Below, one piece after another: positions 1 to 6,395 of a DNA stretch of 6,395 nucleotides. Position 1 is the first letter of the stretch. The number at the start of each line of letters is the position of its first letter. Below the pieces are notes generated by a model. It did no database searches. It had not been told where the DNA came from and was given only the letters and a program-made list of their open reading frames with translations. The stretch is from an uncultured Elusimicrobiales bacterium. Lineage in GTDB: Bacteria > Elusimicrobiota > Elusimicrobia > Elusimicrobiales > Elusimicrobiaceae. Position numbers and translations under genes: made by a program. The DNA lies in contig CALUQA010000074.1 in NCBI GenBank assembly GCA_944322775.1, positions 1 through 6,395 on the forward strand, written 5' to 3'.

Positions 1-1
1 G

Positions 2-2080
2 GTGGAACGTGCCAAAAAGCTGATTAAAGAACTGGAAGCCGCCGCCAAAAACGCCTCGGAAATTTACCTGGCTACCGACCCTGACCGCGAAGGGGAAGCC
101 ATTGCCTGGCACTTGGTGGAGCTGTTAAAACTGCCCAAAGACCGCTACCAGCGCATTTACTTTCACGAAATTACACCCGCGGCCATTAAAGAATCTTTTG
201 CCCATGCGCGCAAAATTGACGACAATTTGGTCAATGCCCAGCAAGCGCGGCGCATTTTGGACCGCATTGTGGGCTATAAACTTTCGCCTCTGTTGTGGAA
301 AAAAATTACCTCCGGTCTTTCGGCCGGACGCGTGCAGTCCGTGGCGGTGCGCCTGTTAACCGAACGCGCCAAAGAAATTGAACAATTTAAAGAACAGCCT
401 TATTGGACGCTCAAAGCCCAGTTTGAAAAACCCGGCGCTCAGCCGCTGTTTTGGGCGCGTCTTTTGAAATGGGACGGCAAAAATGTGGAACAGACCAAAA
501 CCTATCACCTGTTTGCCGAAGACTATAAAGTAAAAAGCACCGTTTTTGACAAGCCCGAAACGCTGGCCCCCGTCAGCACCTTGCTGCGCAAAGGGCCCGT
601 GAGCGTGGCGAAAATAGAAAAGAAAGAATTAAAACAAAAACCCAAACCGCCTTTTATCACCAGCTCCATGCAGCAGGACGCTTACAACAAGCTGGGGTTT
701 CCTTCTCAAAAAACCATGATGACGGCCCAACACCTTTACGAAGGTATTGAAATTGCCGGCCAGACCGTGGGTTTGATTACGTATATGAGAACGGACTCTT
801 TTAACGTGTCCAACCTGCTGCAGGAACAAACCAAAAAATTTATTGCCGAAAAATACGGTGCTCAGTATGCACCGGCCCATACGCCTGTGTATAAAAGCAA
901 AGTAAAAGGCGCGCAGGAAGCGCACGAGTCTATCCACCCCACCGACGTGCGCCGCACCCCGCAGAGCATTAAACAGTTTTTAACGGCCGACCAATACAAA
1001 CTTTATGAACTGATTTGGTTGCGCTTTGTGGCCAGCCAAATGGCAGAGGCCGTATTTAATACCGTCACCGTGGACATTCATGCCGGCGGCAGCGACGCCT
1101 GCGTGTTGCGTGCCGGCGGAAGAACGGTCAAATTTCCGGGGTATCTGTCGGTCTATAAAGACGAGGACGAAAACGAAAACGAAGACACCGCCCTCTTGCC
1201 CGACTTGGCCGAAGGCGACGCGTTGACCTTAAAAGAAATCGCCACCAAAGACCACAAAACCACCCCACCGCCGTATTACAACGAAGCCAGCCTGATTAAA
1301 ACGCTGGAAAAACACGGCATTGGCCGCCCGTCCACCTATGCGCCAACCATCAAAACCATTCTGGACCGCAAATATATTGCTCGCCAGCCCAAAAGCAACA
1401 AGCTGGTGGCCACGGAACTGGGCATGACGGTGACGGAAAGCCTGAAAGAATTTTTTAAAGAAATTATGGACTTGTCCTACACGGCCGGCGTGGAAGAAAA
1501 ACTCGACGAAGTGGCCGAAGGCGCCCAAAAATGGGTGGACCTGCTTAACGAGTTTTACGGCCCGTTCCAAAAGGAATTGGACGCCGCCGACAAAGGCATG
1601 CAGCGCCCCGCGGCCAAGCAGACCGACGAAAAATGCCCCCTCTGCGGCAAACCCATGCTGCTTAAAACCAGCCGCTTTGGGCAATATTTGGTCTGCTCCG
1701 ACGCGCCCGCCTGCAAAGGCAAAATCAATTTAGGCAAAGAAGGCGAAAAAATTATGCCGCAGGCCACCAACGAAATCTGCGACAAATGCGGCGCCCCCAT
1801 GGTGATACGCACCGGGCGCAGAGGCAAATTTTTGGCATGCTCGGCTTATCCCAAGTGCAAAAACACGTATTCGCTGGACGCAGAGGGCAACAAAGTCGCT
1901 TCCGCCGGCCCGATTGTGACCGACCGCATTTGCGACAAATGCGGCAAGCCCATGGTGCTGCGCAGTTCCAAACGCGGCTACTTTTTGGGTTGCTCGGGTT
2001 ACCCCAAATGCCGCAACATCGTAACCGTAAGCGACGAAGAAATAGCCCAAATTAAAGCCAAACACGAGCAAAAGGCCTAA
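2..2080 (+). CDS. topA: DNA topoisomerase I (type IA), 5'-truncated by window edge
   Basis: Type IA topoisomerase that relaxes negatively supercoiled DNA by cutting one strand through a 5'-phosphotyrosine link. The 692 visible residues lack the protein's start. The metal-binding Toprim motif DPDREGE appears at once (D26, D28, E30); the matching residues in E. coli TopA are near 111-115, so about 85 residues lie upstream, and the GTG at position 2 is internal rather than the start. The helicase-like core motif around residues 80-120 (LDRIVGYKLSPLLWKK, then GLSAGRVQSVAVRL) is intact. The catalytic tyrosine is Y261 in GLITYMRTDS. An acidic linker (D387-D395) follows. The C-terminus carries three C4 zinc ribbons: C545/C548/C565/C571, C593/C596/C613/C619 and C644/C647/C664/C670. 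H312 stands in the AHESIHPT motif where Arg is usual. The stop is followed 13 bases later by xerC. Identity is very secure; reading frame is unbroken. Confidence 0.98.
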   Translation: MERAKKLIKELEAAAKNASEIYLATDPDREGEAIAWHLVELLKLPKDRYQRIYFHEITPAAIKESFAHARKIDDNLVNAQQARRILDRIVGYKLSPLLWKKITSGLSAGRVQSVAVRLLTERAKEIEQFKEQPYWTLKAQFEKPGAQPLFWARLLKWDGKNVEQTKTYHLFAEDYKVKSTVFDKPETLAPVSTLLRKGPVSVAKIEKKELKQKPKPPFITSSMQQDAYNKLGFPSQKTMMTAQHLYEGIEIAGQTVGLITYMRTDSFNVSNLLQEQTKKFIAEKYGAQYAPAHTPVYKSKVKGAQEAHESIHPTDVRRTPQSIKQFLTADQYKLYELIWLRFVASQMAEAVFNTVTVDIHAGGSDACVLRAGGRTVKFPGYLSVYKDEDENENEDTALLPDLAEGDALTLKEIATKDHKTTPPPYYNEASLIKTLEKHGIGRPSTYAPTIKTILDRKYIARQPKSNKLVATELGMTVTESLKEFFKEIMDLSYTAGVEEKLDEVAEGAQKWVDLLNEFYGPFQKELDAADKGMQRPAAKQTDEKCPLCGKPMLLKTSRFGQYLVCSDAPACKGKINLGKEGEKIMPQATNEICDKCGAPMVIRTGRRGKFLACSAYPKCKNTYSLDAEGNKVASAGPIVTDRICDKCGKPMVLRSSKRGYFLGCSGYPKCRNIVTVSDEEIAQIKAKHEQKA
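1634..2011 (+). other. Three tandem C4 zinc-ribbon domains of TopA
   Basis: Each unit has the form CxxC-(about 16 residues)-CxxxxxC, with the recurring core CDKCG...MV.R...G.FL.CS.YPKC. The second and third units are closest to each other and share an identical 15-base stretch (tgcgacaaatgcggc) at 1778-1792 and 1931-1945, which suggests internal duplication or strong codon constraint. In TopA such ribbons bind single-stranded DNA, help pass the strand, and can contact RNA polymerase. The number of ribbons varies among bacteria; three is common, and all twelve cysteines are present here. Confidence 0.9.
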
Positions 2081-2089
2081 ACGGAGGCC
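2074..2089 (+). repeat. Short inverted repeat spanning topA stop and xerC Shine-Dalgarno
   Basis: Arms ggcct (2074-2078) and aggcc (2085-2089) are perfectly complementary around a 6-base loop. The left arm includes the first base of the topA stop codon, and the right arm holds three bases of GGAGG. In mRNA this could partly hide the ribosome binding site until ribosomes finishing topA open it. It is only 5 bp, so a role is an inference. Confidence 0.4.
2083..2087 (+). promoter_or_regulatory. Shine-Dalgarno for xerC, decides GTG start
   Basis: GGAGG lies 6 bases before the GTG at 2094, the ideal spacing. The nearby ATG at 2102 is out of frame with the recombinase, so the GTG is the supported start. 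Confidence 0.85.
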
Positions 2090-2093
2090 GCAC

Positions 2094-2981
2094 GTGGAAA
2101 AATGGAAGGAAGCATTTTTACTGCATTTGCAAAATAAAAATTTTTCCCCCCACACCCTGCAGGGTTACGGGGAAGATTTGCAGGAATTTGCCGACTTTTG
2201 CAAACAGCGCGGCCTAAACGGGGCCGACTGTTTTGCCCCCGGGCATATACGTTCTTTTTTAGCCACGCTTTCAGCCAAACATCCGGCGCGCAACACCATT
2301 TTACGCAAGATAGCCTCTCTGCGCAGTTTGGCGCACTTTTTGCTGGAACAGGGGCAGATTAAGCAAAATCCGTTTAAGCTGCTGCCTTCCCCCAAGCGGG
2401 AAAAACTGCTGCCCAAGTTTTTAACCGTGCAGGAAACCGACCGCCTGCTGGATACTGCGGCCGAAAAAGGCCGCTACGCCGCGCGCAACAAGGCTTTGTT
2501 TGAACTGATTTATTCCAGCGGCTTGCGCCGAAGCGAAGTGACGGGGCTGAAAATAGCCGATGTGGATTTTTTTAACGGTGTGGTCAAAGTGCTGGGCAAA
2601 GGCAACAAAGAACGCTTTGTGCCCGTGACGGACCGGGCGCTGAAAGCCATTAAGGACTATTTGGCCACGCGCCAAAACCCGCAGGCGCAGGACGCGCTGT
2701 TTTTAAACAAAAACGGCACACCGCTGACGGGCGACGGGCTGGCTTATATTTTTAAAAACTTGGCCATACAGTCGGGCGTGGCGCGCAAAGTAAGCCCGCA
2801 CAGTTTGCGCCATTCTTTTGCCACGCATTTGCTAAATAACGGCTGCGATTTGCGCAGCCTGCAGGAAATGCTGGGGCACAAAAGTTTGGCGGCGACGCAG
2901 GTGTATACGCATGTGTCGCTGGAAAAATTAAAAAGCGTGTATCAGCACGCACATCCTAAAAGCAAGGAGCCAGAAGCATGA
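2094..2981 (+). CDS. xerC: Xer-type site-specific tyrosine recombinase (XerC-like)
   Basis: A 295-residue tyrosine recombinase, the usual size for XerC/XerD, which resolve chromosome dimers at dif at the end of replication. The N-terminal SAM-like DNA-binding domain covers about residues 1-90 (pattern F.P.TLQGYGEDLQEF). The catalytic domain follows with the full active-site set: R145 (SSGLRRSEV), K169 (LGKGNKER), H236 and R239 (SPHSLRHSFATHLL), H262 (LGHKSL) and the nucleophile Y271 (TQVYTHVS). The C-terminal VYQHAHPK resembles the VYxxAHPR ending of XerC more than XerD, and the place right after topA matches xerC/codV in Bacillus; XerD, or a single Xer doing both jobs, is not excluded. GTG start, 13 bases after topA. 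The last codons overlap the kinase start (ATGA). No dif-like site was recognised nearby, so it looks like a housekeeping rather than an integron or phage enzyme. Confidence 0.93.
   Translation: MEKWKEAFLLHLQNKNFSPHTLQGYGEDLQEFADFCKQRGLNGADCFAPGHIRSFLATLSAKHPARNTILRKIASLRSLAHFLLEQGQIKQNPFKLLPSPKREKLLPKFLTVQETDRLLDTAAEKGRYAARNKALFELIYSSGLRRSEVTGLKIADVDFFNGVVKVLGKGNKERFVPVTDRALKAIKDYLATRQNPQAQDALFLNKNGTPLTGDGLAYIFKNLAIQSGVARKVSPHSLRHSFATHLLNNGCDLRSLQEMLGHKSLAATQVYTHVSLEKLKSVYQHAHPKSKEPEA
2964..2969 (+). promoter_or_regulatory. Shine-Dalgarno for the ROK kinase, inside xerC
   Basis: AAGGAG lies 8 bases before the ATG at 2978. It sits in the last codons of xerC, and the start overlaps the xerC stop as ATGA, an arrangement typical of coupled translation. 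Confidence 0.8.
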
Positions 2982-3940
2982 TTGGTATTGGGGTTGATAT
3001 TGGCGGAACGTTTGTAAAACTGTACGTTATGAACGAACGCGGCGAAATTTTGCGCAAAGAAAAAGCCGAAACCAATTACGAACACGGTGCGGAAGAATTT
3101 TTAAAACGCATTGCGGCGTTTATCAATCAAATTAAAAAAGAATACCCCGACCAACCAATTGCCGTGGGCGTGGGCGCCCCGGGCGATGTGGACTATGTGC
3201 ATGGCATTCTGCGCTATAACCCCAATTTGAAATTTAAAGACGTGGACGACTGGCCGCTGGCCGATATTTTGCAAAAGCATACCGGCATTCGCCCGCATGT
3301 GGCCAACGACGCCACCCTGGCCGCCTGGGGCGTGTACGAAAGCGTGCTTAAACGCCAGGGCAGCAACGTGCTGGTCATCACGCTGGGCACAGGCGTAGGC
3401 GGCGGACTGATTATTAACAATGAACTGTACCAGGGTTCCAACGGCACTGCCGGGGAAGTGGGCCACACCAAAATTTCCAGCGTTAAAACCGGCCCCGAAT
3501 GCGGCTGCGGCGCCCGCGGTTGTTTGGAAGCATTTGTGGGCACCATCGGCATACGCCGGCGCGTAATGGAAGGCATTTTGCAGCACCCACAGTCCATACT
3601 GGCGCAAATGGTGCAAAAAGAAAAGAATTTTAAAATTGAACTGGTCAGCCGCGCGGCCGAAAAAGGCTGTCCGCTGGCGCTTAAAATTTGGGAAGATACG
3701 GGCTTTTTCTTGGGCATAGGCATTGCCAATGTGTGCCTGGTGCTGGATATGGACACCGTCGTATTGACGGGGGGCGTATCCGGCGCGGCCAAATTTTTCC
3801 TGCCGGCAGCGCAAAACGTGCTGCACCACCAGCAGATACAAACACCGTTTAAAAAACTGAAACTGCTGGTGTCGCAAGACCCAAATATCGGCGGCGTGGG
3901 CGCGGCCATGTATGCCATTCACCAAGAACTGAAAAAATAA
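2978..3940 (+). CDS. ROK-family sugar kinase, probable glucokinase
   Basis: A 320-residue cytoplasmic kinase of the ROK family, close in length and motif order to Bacillus GlcK, which makes glucose 6-phosphate from glucose and ATP. The N-terminal phosphate-binding motif is VDIGGTFVKL (D7, G9, G10, T11). GVGAPGDVD follows near residue 65. The sugar-binding and catalytic pair is N110-D111 (NDATLAAWG). The glycine-rich LGTGVGGGLI starts near residue 136. The structural zinc site is complete: H163 in GEVGHT plus C175, C177 and C182 in the signature CGCGARGCLE; E160 and E184 are the usual sugar contacts. A second nucleotide-site motif, VLTGGVS, and GVGAAMYA lie in the C-terminal lobe. There is no helix-turn-helix in front, so it is an enzyme and not a ROK repressor. 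It is overlapped with xerC and lptD. Specificity cannot be read from motifs; N-acetylmannosamine, fructose or allose kinase are alternatives. Confidence 0.92.
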   Translation: MIGIGVDIGGTFVKLYVMNERGEILRKEKAETNYEHGAEEFLKRIAAFINQIKKEYPDQPIAVGVGAPGDVDYVHGILRYNPNLKFKDVDDWPLADILQKHTGIRPHVANDATLAAWGVYESVLKRQGSNVLVITLGTGVGGGLIINNELYQGSNGTAGEVGHTKISSVKTGPECGCGARGCLEAFVGTIGIRRRVMEGILQHPQSILAQMVQKEKNFKIELVSRAAEKGCPLALKIWEDTGFFLGIGIANVCLVLDMDTVVLTGGVSGAAKFFLPAAQNVLHHQQIQTPFKKLKLLVSQDPNIGGVGAAMYAIHQELKK

Positions 3941-3942
3941 TG
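3938..3942 (+). promoter_or_regulatory. TAATG stop-start overlap, ROK kinase to lptD
   Basis: The kinase stop TAA and the lptD ATG share one base. The bases before it are A-rich (ctgaaaaaa) and hold no good Shine-Dalgarno; only a weak aagaa lies about 13 bases upstream. Translation of lptD therefore probably depends on ribosomes ending the kinase gene. Confidence 0.65.
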
Positions 3943-6123
3943 AAAAAATTTTTGCTTTGCACTGTTTTACTCTCTGCCCTTTTATCGGCGCCTTTGTACG
4001 GCGCCGATAATGTGCTGCCCCAGCCGCAAAGCAAAGAAGGGTTTATCTCTTTTTCTTCCAACGAAGCAGCTGCCGACCCGGCCGCCAAAAAAGTAAATTT
4101 GCGGGGCAATGTCGTCATCACGCAAACCATGCAGGACGGCAAAACCCGCACCGCCACCGGGGAAGACGTAACGCTGGACCAGCTAAACACCACGGTCTCT
4201 TCCAAAGGCCCCATGACGGTGACCGACGAGAGCGGCGAACTGAAAGGCGACAACATTTCCGTCAATTATCAAACCAAAGATTTTTATGCCGAAAACACCT
4301 CCACCCAATATCCGCCCCTGCGCGTGATATCGGCCGAAGAGTTGTCTTCCCAAGACGGCACCCAGCGGCTTAAAAACGCCGTGCTGACCTGCTGCAACCT
4401 GCCCGACCCGCACTATACCGTTACGCTGGGCAGTTTAAAAGTATCGAACGAAAAACGCCTTTTCGGCACCAATGCCGTCATGCGTTTGGACGGTTTCCCC
4501 ATTTTATGGCTGCCGGTTTATTGGCGCTCTTTGGAAAGCAAAAAACCCTGGACCACCCATGTGGACTTTACTCAGAGTAACGACACGGGCTTTGGCATAC
4601 TGACCACCACCGTTTTTAACGAAATTTGGGGTTTTCGGCCCAAATTAAATTTAGAGTATTACACCGAGTCCGGCATTGGGATAGGCACCGAGCTGATGGC
4701 CGTGGAAACCGAAACGCTTAAAGGTAGCGCCGAAGCCTATTATATTAATGACCATTCCGACAAAGACGAAGACTATACCGTATCCGGAAAACCTTTCCAA
4801 CTGCAGGACACCAAACGCTGGGGCATACGCGGCGGATATTGGTGGGAAATGTATGACAGCTCCGACCATTTTAACAACCCCACCGGGGCGCTGTATCAGT
4901 TCCAAACGCAATTTCGCATGGTGTCAGACCCGTATTTCAACGATTCTTTCTTCCGCGGCAACCCGTATATTTTTACGCCGGACCAGGAAACAAACTTCTC
5001 TCTTTCGCGCCAAAGCAGACGTTCCACCCTGCGTTTAAGCTATATACAACAAGATATTTTTGACTGGCAGCGCGGGGAATTTATCGCCAAACAGCGCAAC
5101 CTGCCCCAACTGGCGTATACGTTGATGCCGTTTAACGACCCGATTTTGGGCCTCAGCCACCGCATGGAAGTAAATTTTAATAATACCTCGCTGATGGAAG
5201 AAGCCTGGGAAAAAGAAGGCAATGCCCGCTGGACGACGGAAAAGTCCATTCGCCTGGGGCGCAACCTTACATTTTTGCCCAGTGTGTTTTATGACCAGCA
5301 TGTAACGCTGGACGATAAAGATTATAATGACAAAAATGCCTGGGTGGGCCGCGTAGGGACGGACTTAAACCTGCAGACGGACACCTTTTTGGGCACGCTG
5401 GACTTTGGCTATCAATACACCAAACGCTTTTCCACCGGCACTTTGTCTTCCGACAATATTTCCTCCGACCGCGGGGAAGAAAGAAACCGCCTGTATATTG
5501 AAAACTACTACCGCCCTTCGTTTAACACCTATGTACGGCTGGAAACGGGCTTTAGTTTAAGCGAATATGACCAAAACGGCAAAGTGTCCTGGAGCCACCT
5601 CAAAGAACGCATAGACCCCATTTTGCTGGAAGCAGGTTATAACTCCCCCAACGGGGCCGTAAATGTGTTTGTGCAGGACCTCTATGACCTGATAGAAAAA
5701 AATCAGGCTTTTATTCTGCAAAGCAATTTCAATATCAAAGGGCAAATGCTGGGGCTGGGCCTGACCAACTATGATACGCATCAAGACAAAAGCTATTCCT
5801 ATTACCGCACCTATTCCAACCGCTACAGTTTTACCACCTATTTCGGCTTGCGCTTGCCTGATGCCTCGTGGAAGCTGGACCTGGGTATAGACTTTCAGCT
5901 GCAAGACAGAAGTTTTAAGTCTTCAAACAAACTGCTTCGTTTTTCCAAAACGTTTCACGACGCCATTGCCGAAATTACCCTGCGCGACAGAAACGACAAC
6001 CTGTCCGTGGCGTTCCGCATAAATATTTTATGCGGCAAATACACTAAGCCGCCTACCGAAACCTTGCCGGAAAACCGCTATTGGTACCCTTGGCGCGGCG
6101 AAAACGACCAGCGGGACTTTTAA
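3940..6123 (+). CDS. lptD: LPS-assembly outer membrane protein LptD (OstA/Imp)
   Basis: A 727-residue outer-membrane beta-barrel that, with lipoprotein LptE, inserts LPS into the outer leaflet at the end of the Lpt bridge. A signal peptide is plain: MKK, a hydrophobic run to about residue 18, and probable cleavage near G21/A22. It has no lipobox. An LptA/OstA-like domain follows at about residues 35-145 (VNLRGNVVITQ, ATGEDVTLDQ, GELKGDNISV). The LptD hallmark comes next: TCCNLPDPHYTV, LKVSNEKRLFGTNAVMRLDGFPILWLPVYW, about residues 150-195. The rest alternates polar and aromatic residues, as in a barrel, and ends in phenylalanine. Only C151, C152 and C698 remain after cleavage, whereas E. coli has four in two disulfides; C152 lines up with E. 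coli C173 by its TxC-LP context. Length is close to the family norm (E. coli about 784). The gene has no strong ribosome site of its own. Confidence 0.93.
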   Translation: MKKFLLCTVLLSALLSAPLYGADNVLPQPQSKEGFISFSSNEAAADPAAKKVNLRGNVVITQTMQDGKTRTATGEDVTLDQLNTTVSSKGPMTVTDESGELKGDNISVNYQTKDFYAENTSTQYPPLRVISAEELSSQDGTQRLKNAVLTCCNLPDPHYTVTLGSLKVSNEKRLFGTNAVMRLDGFPILWLPVYWRSLESKKPWTTHVDFTQSNDTGFGILTTTVFNEIWGFRPKLNLEYYTESGIGIGTELMAVETETLKGSAEAYYINDHSDKDEDYTVSGKPFQLQDTKRWGIRGGYWWEMYDSSDHFNNPTGALYQFQTQFRMVSDPYFNDSFFRGNPYIFTPDQETNFSLSRQSRRSTLRLSYIQQDIFDWQRGEFIAKQRNLPQLAYTLMPFNDPILGLSHRMEVNFNNTSLMEEAWEKEGNARWTTEKSIRLGRNLTFLPSVFYDQHVTLDDKDYNDKNAWVGRVGTDLNLQTDTFLGTLDFGYQYTKRFSTGTLSSDNISSDRGEERNRLYIENYYRPSFNTYVRLETGFSLSEYDQNGKVSWSHLKERIDPILLEAGYNSPNGAVNVFVQDLYDLIEKNQAFILQSNFNIKGQMLGLGLTNYDTHQDKSYSYYRTYSNRYSFTTYFGLRLPDASWKLDLGIDFQLQDRSFKSSNKLLRFSKTFHDAIAEITLRDRNDNLSVAFRINILCGKYTKPPTETLPENRYWYPWRGENDQRDF
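3982..4010 (+). repeat. Perfect 11-bp inverted repeat in lptD signal-peptide region
   Basis: Arms ttatcggcgcc (3982-3992) and ggcgccgataa (4000-4010) are exact reverse complements around a 7-base loop (tttgtac). The hairpin begins at codon 15 of lptD and encodes the end of the signal peptide. No U-run follows, so it is not a Rho-independent terminator. It may be an mRNA hairpin that slows ribosomes while the signal peptide emerges, or a protein-binding palindrome; neither is shown. Confidence 0.7.
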
Positions 6124-6137
6124 CCTTTTGTATATTT

Positions 6138-6142
6138 AGGAG
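6138..6142 (+). promoter_or_regulatory. Shine-Dalgarno for tdk
   Basis: AGGAG lies 6 bases before the ATG at 6149, in the 25-base gap after lptD. It favours this ATG over the in-frame ATG five codons later (6164), which has no such site. Confidence 0.85.
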
Positions 6143-6148
6143 AAAACC

Positions 6149-6395
6149 ATGACCCCAAACCTGATGTTTAAAAAACAAGGCTGGATAGAAGTAATTTGCG
6201 GCTGCATGTTCTCGGGCAAGACCGAAGAACTGATCCGCCGCGTGCGCACCGCGCTGATTGCCAAGCAAAAAGTGCAGCTTTTTAACTCTAAATTAGACAC
6301 ACGCTACGGCATTGGCAGCATTATCAGCCATAACCAAAACAAGGTGGATGCTTCCTGCGTGAAAAACTCGTCTGAAATTTTGCCTTTAATTGAAA
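6149..6395 (+). CDS. tdk: Thymidine kinase (type II), 3'-truncated by window edge
   Basis: Thymidine salvage enzyme making dTMP from thymidine and ATP in the cytoplasm. The first 82 residues are visible of a protein usually near 190-200. After a short lead comes the Walker A loop GCMFSGKTEELIRRV (K24, T25), the type II form seen in Firmicutes and Bacteroidetes proteins (G-x-MFSGKTEELIRR). Then come KVQLFNSKLDTRY and the conserved Ser-His in IISHNQNKVDA, both in the expected order. The zinc-ribbon cysteines, lasso loop and catalytic glutamate lie beyond the window. The P-loop position usually held by Ser or Pro is Cys (C19), with another Cys at C17. It follows lptD after 25 bases and probably belongs to the same transcript. 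Confidence 0.95.
   Translation, partial: MTPNLMFKKQGWIEVICGCMFSGKTEELIRRVRTALIAKQKVQLFNSKLDTRYGIGSIISHNQNKVDASCVKNSSEILPLIE

Noticed and set aside
2..4. GTG at position 2 as the topA start
   Set aside because: The conserved N-terminal Toprim strand would be missing; the gene clearly continues upstream of the window.
1160..1186. Acidic Asp/Glu/Asn run in TopA (residues 387-395) as a novel insertion
   Set aside because: A variable acidic linker is common at this place in bacterial TopA, between the FxGYLxVY segment and the LPxLxxGD segment.
1229..2155. Minus-strand open frames opposite topA and the xerC start
   Set aside because: Same reason: low-complexity, Ala/Phe/His-rich translations opposite a well-supported gene.
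2457..2474. Perfect 6-bp hairpin gcggcc-gaaaaa-ggccgc in xerC, with 14 of its bases repeated at 3654-3667 in the ROK kinase
   Set aside because: Both copies encode Ala-Ala-Glu-Lys-Gly with the favoured codons of this genome, so codon bias explains the match; there is no T-run for a terminator.
2094..2981. Recombinase as sign of an integron, phage or mobile element
   Set aside because: No attachment sites, cassettes, inverted ends or phage genes are near; size, motifs and the topA neighbour fit a housekeeping Xer protein.
3101..3925. Long open frames on the minus strand opposite the ROK kinase (274 and 234 codons)
   Set aside because: They lie wholly opposite a gene with complete family motifs, their translations are biased mirror products of its codons, and no family motif is seen. 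They are shadows.
6131..6136. TATATT as a -10 box for a tdk promoter
   Set aside because: It is 12 bases before the ATG, so a transcript would begin inside the Shine-Dalgarno, and no -35 is seen at the right distance.

Overview
The window is a compact, fully coding stretch of bacterial chromosome with all five genes on the + strand: the 3' part of topA (DNA topoisomerase I), a Xer-type tyrosine recombinase (best fit xerC), a ROK-family sugar kinase (probable glucokinase), lptD (LPS outer-membrane assembly protein), and the 5' part of tdk (thymidine kinase). The largest gap between genes is 25 bases, and I see no RNA gene, mobile element, CRISPR array or convincing terminator or promoter.

Organism: LptD means an outer membrane carrying LPS, so this is a diderm bacterium. 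The topA-xerC adjacency resembles that of Firmicutes, while the P-loop of Tdk looks like the Firmicutes/Bacteroidetes type. That mixture, with moderate GC, strong use of AAA/GAA/TTT codons and a ROK glucokinase, would fit a deep-branching, sugar-fermenting diderm such as a gut Elusimicrobiota member. The phylum is a guess from memory, not something the sequence proves. Codon use looks uniform across the five genes, with no visible sign of recent transfer.

Layout: topA ends at 2080. xerC starts on GTG at 2094 behind a clear Shine-Dalgarno. The ROK kinase overlaps xerC by 4 bases (ATGA), and lptD overlaps the kinase by 1 base (TAATG). tdk follows lptD after 25 bases with its own ribosome binding site. 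This is the look of one transcription unit with coupled translation, mixing chromosome maintenance (TopA, XerC), sugar entry into metabolism (ROK kinase), envelope building (LptD) and nucleotide salvage (Tdk). Nothing shows a shared pathway; co-transcription of housekeeping genes is the simplest reading.

No undescribed biological system is evident. The most notable non-gene signals are a perfect 11-bp inverted repeat inside the lptD signal-peptide region, a small hairpin that includes the xerC Shine-Dalgarno and has a near-copy 137 bases downstream, and an unusual three-cysteine arrangement in LptD.
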